DNA of 64,000 bases from Tenacibaculum sp. (lineage in GTDB: Bacteria; Bacteroidota; Bacteroidia; Flavobacteriales; Flavobacteriaceae). Of this stretch, positions 10,224 through 20,678 are shown piece by piece. Position 1 is the stretch's first letter. Every line of letters starts with the position of its first letter. The position numbers and the translations under genes were made by a program. Below the pieces are notes generated by a model. It had not been told where the DNA came from, searched no databases, and worked only from the letters and a program-made list of their open reading frames with translations. Where the stretch lies: assembly GCA_018456245.1 (NCBI GenBank), contig JAGYHQ010000003.1, forward strand, positions 1 through 64,000, read 5' to 3'.

Positions 10224-10408
10224 ATTTAAGTTTGCAACACAATTACCTGTTTTGCGAATGCAAATATAATATCATTTTTATATTCCACAAATTTTTTATG
10301 AAATTTTTTTATTGTTTTTTAAAGGAGGCTTTTTAAACAAAAATAAATTAGGTTTATTAAAAAACTGTACATTTGTTTTACGCCTAATAAAAAGTATATA
10401 AATGTAAC

Positions 10409-13135
10409 ATGGATAAGTTTTCATTCTTAAATGCAATGCATGCCAGTTTTGTTGAAGATTTGTATGAACAATACAAAGAAAATCCTAATGCTGTAGAACA
10501 AACTTGGAGAAATTTTTTCCAAGGATATGAATTTGCAAATAAAGATTATTCTGAAACTGAAGGAGAAGTTAGTGTTGAAATACCTGAAGAAGTTAAGAAA
10601 GAATTTTTGGTAATAGATTTAATAAATGGTTACAGAACGAGAGGACATTTATTTACTAAAACAAATCCTGTTCGTGAACGTAGAAAATATAGTCCAACTT
10701 TAGATATTGAAAACTTTGGTCTTTCACAAAATGATTTATCTACTGTTTTTAATGCGGGTGAAACTTTAGGAATAGGAGCAAGTACACTTAAAGAAATAAT
10801 AGAGCATTTAAAATCTGTTTATTGTGAATCTATAGGGGTAGAGTATATGTATTTAGGAAGTCCTAATGAAGTAAAGTGGTGGAGAGATAGGATTCATAAA
10901 AATAGTAATAAACCTAACTATTCTTTAAAAGAGAAGAAATATATTCTTAAAAAATTAAATCAAGCATCTACATTTGAGAATTTTCTTCAAAAAAAATATG
11001 TAGGGCAAAAACGTTTTTCATTAGAAGGAGGTGAAACATTAATCCCAGGTTTAAGTATAGCTTTAAAAACAGCTGCTGAAATTTACGGAGTTAAAGAATG
11101 TGTAGTAGGAATGGCACATAGGGGGCGTTTAAGTACATTGGTAAATATATTTAAGAAACCTATTAGAGATTTATTTAGTGAATTTGAAGGAAAGGATTTT
11201 AAAGATGAAAATATTGACGGAGACGTAAAATATCATTTAGGTTTAACGCTAAGTAAAACTTATAAAGACGGACAAGAAATTAAGATGAATTTAGTTCCTA
11301 ATCCGTCACATTTAGAAACTGTTTGTGCCGTTGTAGAGGGTATTTCACGAGCAAAAATAGATTTAGAATACAATTTTGATAGCAGTAAAGTTTTGCCCAT
11401 TTTAGTTCATGGAGATGCTGCTATATCAGGGCAAGGAGTTGTGTATGAAGTAGTGCAAATGGCACAATTAAACGGATATAAAACAGGAGGAACTATACAT
11501 GTAGTTGTAAATAATCAGGTTGGTTTTACTACGAATTATTTGGATGGGCGTTCAAGTACTTATTGTACTGATATAGCAAAGGTAACGCTATCGCCAGTAT
11601 TACACGTTAATGCAGATGATACCGAAGCCGTATGCCACGCAATGGAAATAGCAATTGAGTTTAGAATGAGATTTAAACGAGATATTTTTATTGATTTATT
11701 GGGATATAGAAAATATGGGCATAATGAGGGAGATGAGCCTCGTTTTACTCAACCAAAATTGTATAAAAGTATTGCAAAACATAAAACATCAAGAGATATA
11801 TATTTTGAAAAATTGTTAAATGAGAATAGTATTGAAAAAAGTTTTGTTGAAAAAATAACGAATAAGTACAATAAATTACTTGAAGAAGAATACGAAAAAT
11901 CTAAACAAGATAAGGTTTCAATAATAAATGATTTTATGCCAAAAGTATGGAAAGATTTTGAAAGAAAGGGCATAAATGAAATGTTGCAATCTGTTGATAC
12001 AAAATATCCTATTGATAAATTAAAGGCAATTGCAAAGGTAATTTCCATAACACCAAATTGGGCAAAATTTGTTCGTAAGGCAGAACGTATTTTAAAAGCA
12101 CGAGAAAAAATGGTTTTTGAGAATAATTCTCTTGATTGGGGGACTGCTGAAAATTTGGCTTACGGAACACTATTAGAAGAAGGATATAATATTCGTATTT
12201 CAGGGGAAGATGTGGAGAGAGGAACGTTTTCACATCGTCATGTAATTATGCACGATGAACAAACCAATGAACGTGTAAATTTATTAAACACAAACCCTAA
12301 TAATAAGGGAGAAATGAGTGTTTTTAACTCTAATTTATCAGAATACGGAGTTTTAGGGTTTGATTATGGTTACGCAATGGCTTCGCCTAATTCATTAACT
12401 ATTTGGGAGGCTCAATTTGGAGATTTTGCTAACGGAGCCCAAATAATGTTTGACCAATACATTTCTTCTGCCGAAGATAAATGGAAATTACAAAACGGAT
12501 TAGTAGTTCTTTTACCTCACGGTTACGAGGGGCAAGGACCTGAACATTCATCAGCAAGGATTGAACGTTATTTACAATCTTGCTCAGAAGATAATATGAC
12601 CGTAGCAAATTGTTCTACTCCGGCAAATATGTATCATATATTACGTCGTCAAATGAAACGTAATTTTAGAAAACCATTAATAGTATTTACCCCTAAAAGT
12701 TTATTACGTCATCCAAAAGCTGTAAGTAAAATTGAGGAACTGTCAGACGGAACTTTTAATGAAGTAATGGATGATTTTATTGATGTTAATAATGTGAAAA
12801 AAATGGTTTTTTGCACAGGTAAATTCTATTACGATTTGTTAGAAACTCGTGAAAAATTAGGAAGAAACGATATTGCATTAATAAGAATAGAGCAATTATT
12901 CCCATTACATAATGATAAAATTAAAAAAGTAATGGATAGGTATAAAAACGTTGAACGTTACATTTGGGCTCAAGAAGAACCTAAAAATATGGGGGCTTGG
13001 GGTTATATGTTAGAACGTTTTGAACACGCGAGGTTAGAAGTAATTTCAGATGATTATCGTTCTGCACCGTCGGCGGGTTCATATGCACGTTTTAAAAGAC
13101 GTCATCAACAAATAATTGATAAAGTTTTTGATTAA
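10409..13135 (+). CDS. sucA: 2-oxoglutarate dehydrogenase E1 component
   Basis: N-terminal MDKFSFLNAMHASFVEDLYEQYKENP, GMAHRGRL, HGDAAISGQG, YKTGGTIHVVVNNQ. Confidence 0.95.
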   Translation: MDKFSFLNAMHASFVEDLYEQYKENPNAVEQTWRNFFQGYEFANKDYSETEGEVSVEIPEEVKKEFLVIDLINGYRTRGHLFTKTNPVRERRKYSPTLDIENFGLSQNDLSTVFNAGETLGIGASTLKEIIEHLKSVYCESIGVEYMYLGSPNEVKWWRDRIHKNSNKPNYSLKEKKYILKKLNQASTFENFLQKKYVGQKRFSLEGGETLIPGLSIALKTAAEIYGVKECVVGMAHRGRLSTLVNIFKKPIRDLFSEFEGKDFKDENIDGDVKYHLGLTLSKTYKDGQEIKMNLVPNPSHLETVCAVVEGISRAKIDLEYNFDSSKVLPILVHGDAAISGQGVVYEVVQMAQLNGYKTGGTIHVVVNNQVGFTTNYLDGRSSTYCTDIAKVTLSPVLHVNADDTEAVCHAMEIAIEFRMRFKRDIFIDLLGYRKYGHNEGDEPRFTQPKLYKSIAKHKTSRDIYFEKLLNENSIEKSFVEKITNKYNKLLEEEYEKSKQDKVSIINDFMPKVWKDFERKGINEMLQSVDTKYPIDKLKAIAKVISITPNWAKFVRKAERILKAREKMVFENNSLDWGTAENLAYGTLLEEGYNIRISGEDVERGTFSHRHVIMHDEQTNERVNLLNTNPNNKGEMSVFNSNLSEYGVLGFDYGYAMASPNSLTIWEAQFGDFANGAQIMFDQYISSAEDKWKLQNGLVVLLPHGYEGQGPEHSSARIERYLQSCSEDNMTVANCSTPANMYHILRRQMKRNFRKPLIVFTPKSLLRHPKAVSKIEELSDGTFNEVMDDFIDVNNVKKMVFCTGKFYYDLLETREKLGRNDIALIRIEQLFPLHNDKIKKVMDRYKNVERYIWAQEEPKNMGAWGYMLERFEHARLEVISDDYRSAPSAGSYARFKRRHQQIIDKVFD

Positions 13136-13146
13136 TAATTAATAAA

Positions 13147-13500
13147 ATGGGAGACGAAAATAAATTAAAAGTAGGGCAGATTTGGAAGTATAATACCAAT
13201 GATAATTCTACAGTTATAATTTTAAAAATAGAAAGTCGTAGAGGTGTAGATATTGTTCATATAGCTGTTAATGGTCTTAATTCAAAAGAATTTAAAAATA
13301 TTGGGCATCTTCCATTTGATAAAAATACACTTATTGAAAGTTTAACCGAAATGATAAGTGAGGATAATATTTTGCCAGATTTTGAAGAGGGTTATAATCA
13401 ATGGAATGAAGCCTTTGAAAATGAAACAGGTGGAATTTTTACAATAAGTATTAAAGATGCTGTTAAATTTATAGTTGATATAGCAAATAAAGGTAAATAA
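13147..13500 (+). CDS. Hypothetical protein (117 aa) between sucA and sucB
   Basis: ORF with 11-nt and 1-nt spacing to its neighbours; [10 protein letters not shown]...[19 protein letters not shown]...[31 protein letters not shown]. Confidence 0.8.
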   Translation: MGDENKLKVGQIWKYNTNDNSTVIILKIESRRGVDIVHIAVNGLNSKEFKNIGHLPFDKNTLIESLTEMISEDNILPDFEEGYNQWNEAFENETGGIFTISIKDAVKFIVDIANKGK

Positions 13501-13501
13501 T

Positions 13502-14707
13502 ATGATTTTAGAAATGAAAATTCCTTCCCCAGGGGAGTCAATTACAGAAGTAGAAATATCATCTTGGTTAGTTAAAGATGGCGATTATGTAAAAAAAGAC
13601 CAGCCAATTGCTGAGGTAGATTCTGACAAAGCAACATTAGAATTACCTGCTGAAAAAAGCGGAGTAATAACTTTAAAAGTAGAAGAGGGGGAAGTAATAG
13701 AAGTTGGCTCTGTTATCTGTTTAATTGATGTAGATGCCGAAAAACCTGATAGTGAGGAAACACCAAAAGAAGAAAAAACATCGTTAGAAAAACCGTCTGA
13801 TTCAGTAGAAGTAAAATCTACCACTTACGCAAAAGGAACAGCGTCTCCTTCTGCAAGGAAAATTTTAGAGGAAAAAGGTATTAATCCCGATGAAATAAAA
13901 GGAACAGGAAAAGACGGTCGTATAATTAAGGAAGATGCTATTAATGCGGTTAAATTGCTAAAAACTCCAATAGAAAATGGTTTAAGAGGCTCTAATCGTA
14001 AAAAATTATCAATGCTTCGTAGAAAGGTTGCTCAACGTTTAGTTTCTGTTAAAAATGAAACGGCAATGTTAACCACATTTAATGAAGTTAATATGCAACC
14101 TATTTTTGATTTACGTAAAAAATACAAAGAAATTTTTAAAGAGAAGCACGGAGTAAGTTTAGGTTTTATGAGTTTCTTTACAAAGGCGGTAACAAGGGCA
14201 TTACAAATGTATCCTGATGTAAATTCAATGATAGATGGTGATTATAAAGTAGAGTTTGATTATCAAGATATTTCCATTGCAGTTTCAGGACCTAAAGGAT
14301 TAATGGTTCCTGTAATTAGAAATGCTGAAAATTTAACATTTAAGGGTATAGAAAGTGAGGTAAAACGTTTAGCCATTAGGGCAAGAGAAGGGCAAATTAC
14401 TGTTGATGAAATGGTGGGTGGAACATTTACAATTACTAATGGTGGTGTTTTTGGTTCAATGTTATCAACACCAATTATTAACCCACCACAAAGTGCTATC
14501 TTAGGAATGCATAATATTGTAAATCGTCCAATGGCAGTTGATGGTGAAGTGGTAATTCAACCAATAATGTATGTCGCCTTATCTTATGACCATAGAGTTA
14601 TTGACGGGCGAGAATCAGTAGGTTTTTTAGTGGCTGTTAAAGAAGCGTTAGAAAATCCTGTTGAATTATTAATGAATGGAGATATTGAAAAGGCTTTGGA
14701 AATATAA
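13502..14707 (+). CDS. sucB: Dihydrolipoyllysine-residue succinyltransferase (2-oxoglutarate dehydrogenase E2)
   Basis: Lipoyl domain [12 protein letters not shown], peripheral-subunit binding [12 protein letters not shown], catalytic [13 protein letters not shown]. Confidence 0.95.
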   Translation: MILEMKIPSPGESITEVEISSWLVKDGDYVKKDQPIAEVDSDKATLELPAEKSGVITLKVEEGEVIEVGSVICLIDVDAEKPDSEETPKEEKTSLEKPSDSVEVKSTTYAKGTASPSARKILEEKGINPDEIKGTGKDGRIIKEDAINAVKLLKTPIENGLRGSNRKKLSMLRRKVAQRLVSVKNETAMLTTFNEVNMQPIFDLRKKYKEIFKEKHGVSLGFMSFFTKAVTRALQMYPDVNSMIDGDYKVEFDYQDISIAVSGPKGLMVPVIRNAENLTFKGIESEVKRLAIRAREGQITVDEMVGGTFTITNGGVFGSMLSTPIINPPQSAILGMHNIVNRPMAVDGEVVIQPIMYVALSYDHRVIDGRESVGFLVAVKEALENPVELLMNGDIEKALEI

Positions 14708-14719
14708 AATTTAAATAAA

Positions 14720-15820
14720 ATGGGATATTCATTTAGAAATACAGAAAAATTTTCTATTGAAATAAAAAAAAATGAAGAACTAAACTTAGCTGAATTTATT
14801 GATAGAGCAAAGCATATAAGCGGAATACAAATAAATTCATTTTATTTTGAAGAGGGTATAAATATTTCTGAAGCTAATCAGGAATACATGAGGGAAATGC
14901 TTCAAATAAACCCTGATATAAGTTTTAGAATTTATGGTGGAGTTGATTTTGATATTGCTCAAATTAAATATTTATATTTTTTGAAAAATCTTTCAATTCA
15001 AGCTATTGGATGTATTTCTGGCTTAAATTTTCTTACTTCATTTAAGGATTTAAAATCTTTACGACTTGTATCAGATGAATTAGAAAATTTAGATTTTCTT
15101 GAACACTTAACTCAATTAGAAGTTTTCCGATTAGAGCAAAATTCAAAAATAATAAAAAATATAGATTTAACTCCCATTGCAAATTTAACAAACCTAAAAA
15201 CGATAAGTTTTAATGGCTATGGTAAAAATTTAGAAAATATATTTTTAAATTTAAATAAATTAGAGGTAATAAGGTTACGGTCTATTTCCTCTATAAATTC
15301 GTTGGAATGTATCTCTCATATTCAATCATTAAAAAAAGTAATAATTCAGTTAGGTGGAGTTTATAGATTATCAACTCTTGAAAAATTAAAAAACTTACAA
15401 TATTTACAATTATGGCGTATTAATAAATTAGAAGATATATCTTTTATCTCAAATATGAAAAATCTACAGTATATAGATTTAGAAACTTTAAATAAAATTA
15501 AAGAATTCCCAAATATTGAAAAATTAAAAAGACTAAAAAGAGTTAGATTAGCTTCTTGTAAAAATATGAGTGATTTTACTACTTTTTATAATACAAATTC
15601 TGTTACAGATTTTATTTATGAAAATGCGAATGATAATCATAGTCCAACAGATTTCTTACCTGTTATTAGTAATAAAAATATTACAAATATTGGAATTGGT
15701 TTTGTAAAAGTAAAAGACCAAAAAATAGTAAAAGAACTATTCATCCAATACAATAAGAAAGGAATGACACACCAATACCCAAGTTTTAGAGAAGAGTTTA
15801 AATTTATAAACAACTCCTAA
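14720..15820 (+). CDS. Leucine-rich-repeat-like hypothetical protein
   Basis: Repeated L..L..L....I..I.. units (e.g. LKNLQYLQLWRINKLEDISFISNMKNLQYIDLETLNKI). Confidence 0.75.
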   Translation: MGYSFRNTEKFSIEIKKNEELNLAEFIDRAKHISGIQINSFYFEEGINISEANQEYMREMLQINPDISFRIYGGVDFDIAQIKYLYFLKNLSIQAIGCISGLNFLTSFKDLKSLRLVSDELENLDFLEHLTQLEVFRLEQNSKIIKNIDLTPIANLTNLKTISFNGYGKNLENIFLNLNKLEVIRLRSISSINSLECISHIQSLKKVIIQLGGVYRLSTLEKLKNLQYLQLWRINKLEDISFISNMKNLQYIDLETLNKIKEFPNIEKLKRLKRVRLASCKNMSDFTTFYNTNSVTDFIYENANDNHSPTDFLPVISNKNITNIGIGFVKVKDQKIVKELFIQYNKKGMTHQYPSFREEFKFINNS

Positions 15821-15855
15821 TTCGTATTCTTCGTATAAGGAATATTAAGTATAAA

Positions 15856-16215
15856 TTATTTACTAACCTTTAAAACATCATTTATAATTTGTTCAAGTTT
15901 TACTTTTGGTAAAGCTCCTGTTGCCATTTGTGGGTCTTCATTTATTGGGCAAAATAATAAAGAAGGTAGGCTTCTAATACCAAAAATAGCTGATACTTCT
16001 TGTTCTACTTCCGTATTAACCTTATAAATTACAATTTTTTCTTTGTACTCTTCGCTTAATTGCTCTAAAATAGGAGCTAGCATTTTACATGGAGAACACC
16101 AATCTGCATAAAAATCAATAATTGCAGGAAGTTTTCCTGTATATTTAAACTCGTTATTTTCTTCGTAATTAAATACTTTTTCTAAAAAAGTATCTTTTGT
16201 TAACGTTTCTACCAT
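15856..16215 (-). CDS. Thioredoxin family protein
   Basis: IDFYADWCSPCKMLAPILEQLSEEY. Confidence 0.95.
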   Translation of the reverse strand: MVETLTKDTFLEKVFNYEENNEFKYTGKLPAIIDFYADWCSPCKMLAPILEQLSEEYKEKIVIYKVNTEVEQEVSAIFGIRSLPSLLFCPINEDPQMATGALPKVKLEQIINDVLKVSK

Positions 16216-16330
16216 TGTTTATATTTTTATGTAAAGTTAATAAATTAAGTTAAAATATTTATAAATAATTAAATAAATCATATATTTTATATTAAATTTG
16301 GTACATCAATCAATGAATTATTATAAAAAT

Positions 16331-18466
16331 ATGAAAAAAGTAATTATCCCTATTTTAAGTGCAGTGGTATTTTTTACTGCTTGTAAAAAACAATCAGACG
16401 AAAAAATGATAAATGTAAAGTACCCAGAAACAGCTAAAAAGCCTGTAGTAGATGAATATTTTGGAGAAAAAGTAACCGATAATTACCGTTGGCTTGAAGA
16501 TGACCGAAGTAAAGAAACTGAAGAATGGGTTAAGGCTGAAAATAAAGTAACTTTTAATTATTTAAAGCAAATTCCGTATCGTGAGGAGTTGAAAAATCAA
16601 TTATCAAAAATATGGAATTATGAAAGAGTAGGAACACCTTTTAAAGAAGGAAAATACACATATTTTTATAAAAATGACGGATTACAAAATCAAGCAGTTT
16701 TATATAGAAAAGATGAAAATGGAAAAGAAGAAGTTTTTTTAAACCCAAATACTTTTGCTGAAGATGGAACGACTTCGCTTGACCAAGTTTCATTTACAAA
16801 AGACGGAAGTTTAGTTGCTTATTCTATTTCAGAAGGTGGTAGCGATTGGCGAAAAGTTATCGTAATGAAAACCGAAAATAAAGAAATTGTAGGTAATACT
16901 TTGGTTGATATAAAATTCTCGGGGATTTCATGGAAAGGTAATGAAGGTTTTTTCTATTCAAGTTACGATAAACCAAAAGGAAGTGAACTTTCAGCAAAAA
17001 CCGACCAACATAAACTATATTATCATAAACTTGGAACACCTCAAAAAGATGATAAAGTTATTTTTGGTGGAACAGATGCAGAAAAACACCGTTATGTTGG
17101 TGGGCAAGTTACTGATGACGGAAAATATTTATTAATTTCAGGAGCAACTTCAACTTCAGGTAATAAATTATTTATTAAAGATTTATCTAAAAAGAATAGC
17201 AAGTTAGTTACAATTATCAATAATTTTGATAGCGATACAAATTTAATCCACAACGAAGGAGATAAATTATTTTTAGTAACCAATTTAAATGCTCCTAATA
17301 AAAGAGTAGTTACTGTAAATGTTAAAAATCCTACTCCTAAAAACTGGAAAGATTTAATTTCAGAAACAGAAAATGTACTTGATGTTTCTACGGGTGGTGG
17401 TTATATTTTTGCAAAATATATGGTTGATGCTGTATCAAAAGTAAAACAATATGATTATAAAGGAAAATTAGTTCGTGAGGTGGAATTACCAGGAATAGGA
17501 ACTGCTGGTGGTTTTGGTGGAAAGGAAAAAGCAACGGAATTGTATTTTTCATTCCAAAATTATAAAACACCTACTTCATCGTATAAATTCAATCCAAAAA
17601 ACGGAAAATATGAGTTGTATTGGAAACCTGAAATTGATTTTAATTCTGATGATTATGAAAGTAAACAAGTGTTTTATACATCAAAAGACGGTACAAAAGT
17701 TCCTATGATTATCACCTATAAAAAAGGAATTGAATTAAATGGAAAAAATCCTACAATTTTATATGGTTACGGAGGGTTTAATGTTAGTTTAACCCCAAGG
17801 TTTAGTACTGCAAATGCTGTTTGGCTAAACAATGGAGGAATTTATGCTGTTGCAAATTTACGTGGTGGTGGAGAATATGGTAAAAAATGGCATAAAGCAG
17901 GAACTCAATTACAAAAGCAAAATGTTTTTGATGATTTTATTTCAGCGGGAGAATATTTAATTAAAGAAAAATATACTTCGTCAGATTTCTTGGCAATTCG
18001 TGGAGGGTCAAACGGAGGTTTATTAGTTGGTGCAACAATGACTCAACGACCAGATTTAATGAAAGTGGCACTACCAGCAGTAGGAGTGTTAGATATGTTG
18101 AGATACCATACATTTACAGCAGGAGCAGGTTGGGCTTATGACTACGGAACATCAGAACAAACTAAAGAAATGTTTAACTATTTAAAAGGATATTCGCCAG
18201 TTCATAATGTGAAAAAAGGTGTTGAATATCCTGCAACTATGGTAACTACAGGTGACCATGATGACCGTGTTGTACCAGCACATAGTTTTAAATTTGCTGC
18301 CGAATTGCAAGACAAACAAACAGGTAAAAACCCAGTATTAATTAGAATTGAAACTAATGCAGGGCACGGAGCAGGAACTCCTGTTGCAAAAATTGTTCAG
18401 CAATACGCTGATATATTTGGGTTTACACTTTGGAATATGGGAGTTAAAGAACTTCCTAAAAAATAA
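16331..18466 (+). CDS. Prolyl oligopeptidase family S9A serine peptidase (lipoprotein)
   Basis: Lipobox [19 protein letters not shown] nucleophile motif, [20 protein letters not shown]; start moved to ATG 16331. Confidence 0.93.
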   Translation: MKKVIIPILSAVVFFTACKKQSDEKMINVKYPETAKKPVVDEYFGEKVTDNYRWLEDDRSKETEEWVKAENKVTFNYLKQIPYREELKNQLSKIWNYERVGTPFKEGKYTYFYKNDGLQNQAVLYRKDENGKEEVFLNPNTFAEDGTTSLDQVSFTKDGSLVAYSISEGGSDWRKVIVMKTENKEIVGNTLVDIKFSGISWKGNEGFFYSSYDKPKGSELSAKTDQHKLYYHKLGTPQKDDKVIFGGTDAEKHRYVGGQVTDDGKYLLISGATSTSGNKLFIKDLSKKNSKLVTIINNFDSDTNLIHNEGDKLFLVTNLNAPNKRVVTVNVKNPTPKNWKDLISETENVLDVSTGGGYIFAKYMVDAVSKVKQYDYKGKLVREVELPGIGTAGGFGGKEKATELYFSFQNYKTPTSSYKFNPKNGKYELYWKPEIDFNSDDYESKQVFYTSKDGTKVPMIITYKKGIELNGKNPTILYGYGGFNVSLTPRFSTANAVWLNNGGIYAVANLRGGGEYGKKWHKAGTQLQKQNVFDDFISAGEYLIKEKYTSSDFLAIRGGSNGGLLVGATMTQRPDLMKVALPAVGVLDMLRYHTFTAGAGWAYDYGTSEQTKEMFNYLKGYSPVHNVKKGVEYPATMVTTGDHDDRVVPAHSFKFAAELQDKQTGKNPVLIRIETNAGHGAGTPVAKIVQQYADIFGFTLWNMGVKELPKK

Positions 18467-18533
18467 TTGAAAAAAAAGTGTAACAAATTTTAAAAAATGA
18501 AGTCTAACTAAAAACAACTAATAAATAAAACTA

Positions 18534-20591
18534 ATGAAAAAACGTAAAATTTCAATAATTACAGCATCAGTGTTAGCATTAACATTTGGGGCTTGTAAAA
18601 CAGAGAAAAAAGCAGAAAAAGTAGTGCCAGGTATAGTATTAGAAAATATGGATACTTCGGTAAAACCAACCGATGATTTTTACAGATATGTAAACGGAAA
18701 ATGGCTTGATAAAACTGAAATTCCTGCCGATAGAAGTACTTGGGGAGGTTTTGGTGAACTTCGTAAAAAAACTGACGAAGATGTATTAGTAATTTTAGAT
18801 GATGCTATTAAAAACAAATCTTACGAAGTAGGTAGTGACCAAGAAAAAGCGGTTAATTTATACGAGAGTATAATGGATGTTGAAGCTCGTAATAAACAAG
18901 GAGTTGAACCATTAAAACCTATTTTAGCAAAAATTGAAGCTATTAAAACTAAAAAAGATATTGAAGATTTTATTAATGAAACTGCATCTTATAAAGGTAA
19001 TCCATTCTTTGGTTTTGGTGTTTTCAATGATATGAAAAATAGTAAAATGAATGCAGGATATTTAGGTGGAGGTAGTTTAGGGTTATCTCGTGATTATCTT
19101 GTTGATGAAGATGAAGATACAAAAGGAAAGCGTAAAAAATACGAGGAATTTGTATCTGTTTTATTCCAAAAAATAGGAGATAGTAAAGAAGTTGCAGATA
19201 AAAATGCTGAAAAAGTTCTTGCTTTTGAAGTTGCTTTGGCAAAACCAAGAATGACTAAAGAAGAAAGTAGAGATGCAAGAAAGAAATATAACCCTATGAC
19301 AGTTGCAGAGTTACAAAAATTATGTCCTGCAATTAATTGGAATGCTCATTTTAAAGCATTAGGGGTAACAGAACTTGATAAAGTAATTGTTACCGACCCT
19401 AATTACTTTAAAGCAATGAGTGAAATATTTAAAAATAGTTCAGTTGAAAATATAAAAACATTACTTCGTGCAGGTACTATTAATGGTGCTGCCGGGTATT
19501 TAACTACTGAATTAGAAAAAATAAATTGGGAGTTTTATGCTAAAACTTTAAGTGGTGCTAAAGAACAAAGACCTCGTAAAGAAAGAGCATTAGCATTAGT
19601 AAATGGAGTTATTGGTGAAGCATTAGGTAAGTTATATGTTGCTAAAAGATTTCCACCAGAGGCTAAAAAGAAAGCCGAAGAAATGATTGCAAATGTTCGT
19701 TTAGGATTTAAAAAGCGTATTGCTCAATTAACTTGGATGAGTGAAGAAACAAAGAAAAAAGCAGTTGAAAAATTAGATAAATTAACAGTTAAAATTGCTT
19801 ATCCTGATAAGTGGAAAGATTACTCTAAATTACAAATTAAAAGTGTAAAAGATGGAGGAGTTTTAATTGAAAATTTAAAAAGTGTTAGAGAATGGGCTCA
19901 CCACAGAAGTATTTCTAAATTAGGTAAACCTGTTGATAAAACTGAATGGGGAATGTCGCCACAAACAGTTAATGCTTATTTCAGTCCTTTAAATAATGAA
20001 ATAGTATTCCCAGCGGCAATCTTACAACCACCATTTTATAACTATCAAGCTGATGAAGCTGTAAATTATGGAGGAATTGGTGCTGTAATTGGACACGAAA
20101 TTTCACATAGTTTTGATGATTCAGGAGCAAGATTTGATGGAGATGGAAACTTAAACAACTGGTGGACAAAAGAAGATGCTGAAAAATTTGCAAAAGTTGG
20201 TGGAGCATTAATTAAGCAATATGATGATTTAGTTGCTGTTGATGATGTGCATGTAAACGGAACATTTACATTGGGTGAAAATATTGGAGATTTAGGAGGT
20301 GTTCAAGCGGCTTATGAAGGATTACAAATTTTCTTAAATAAAAATGGTCGTCCTGAAAAAATTGACGGATTTACACCAGAGCAAAGATTCTTTTTATCTT
20401 GGGCAACTGTTTGGAGAACAAAATCTCGCGACCAATATGTGAGAAATCAAGTTAAAACTGACCCTCATGCTCCAGCTCCATTTAGAGGATATGTTCCTTT
20501 AAAAAATGTTGATGCTTTTTATAAAGCGTTTGATATTAAAGAAGGAGATAAAATGTATTTAAAACCAGAAGATAGAGTTAGAATTTGGTAA
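18534..20591 (+). CDS. M13 family metallopeptidase (neprilysin-like), lipoprotein
   Basis: Lipobox LTFGACKT, NAYFSPLNNEIVFPAAILQPPF, VIGHEISHSFDDSG, GENIGDLGG. Confidence 0.95.
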   Translation: MKKRKISIITASVLALTFGACKTEKKAEKVVPGIVLENMDTSVKPTDDFYRYVNGKWLDKTEIPADRSTWGGFGELRKKTDEDVLVILDDAIKNKSYEVGSDQEKAVNLYESIMDVEARNKQGVEPLKPILAKIEAIKTKKDIEDFINETASYKGNPFFGFGVFNDMKNSKMNAGYLGGGSLGLSRDYLVDEDEDTKGKRKKYEEFVSVLFQKIGDSKEVADKNAEKVLAFEVALAKPRMTKEESRDARKKYNPMTVAELQKLCPAINWNAHFKALGVTELDKVIVTDPNYFKAMSEIFKNSSVENIKTLLRAGTINGAAGYLTTELEKINWEFYAKTLSGAKEQRPRKERALALVNGVIGEALGKLYVAKRFPPEAKKKAEEMIANVRLGFKKRIAQLTWMSEETKKKAVEKLDKLTVKIAYPDKWKDYSKLQIKSVKDGGVLIENLKSVREWAHHRSISKLGKPVDKTEWGMSPQTVNAYFSPLNNEIVFPAAILQPPFYNYQADEAVNYGGIGAVIGHEISHSFDDSGARFDGDGNLNNWWTKEDAEKFAKVGGALIKQYDDLVAVDDVHVNGTFTLGENIGDLGGVQAAYEGLQIFLNKNGRPEKIDGFTPEQRFFLSWATVWRTKSRDQYVRNQVKTDPHAPAPFRGYVPLKNVDAFYKAFDIKEGDKMYLKPEDRVRIW

Positions 20592-20614
20592 TAATATATT
20601 ATAATTTTTAAACT

Positions 20615-20643
20615 AAAACCGGTACTTTAAGTATCGGTTTTTT
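20615..20643 (+). terminator. Intrinsic terminator after M13 peptidase
   Basis: AAAACCGGTACTTTAAGTATCGGTTTTTTT. Confidence 0.75.
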
Positions 20644-20678
20644 TAGTTTGCGTATATTCGTAAAATAAATTTAATTGT

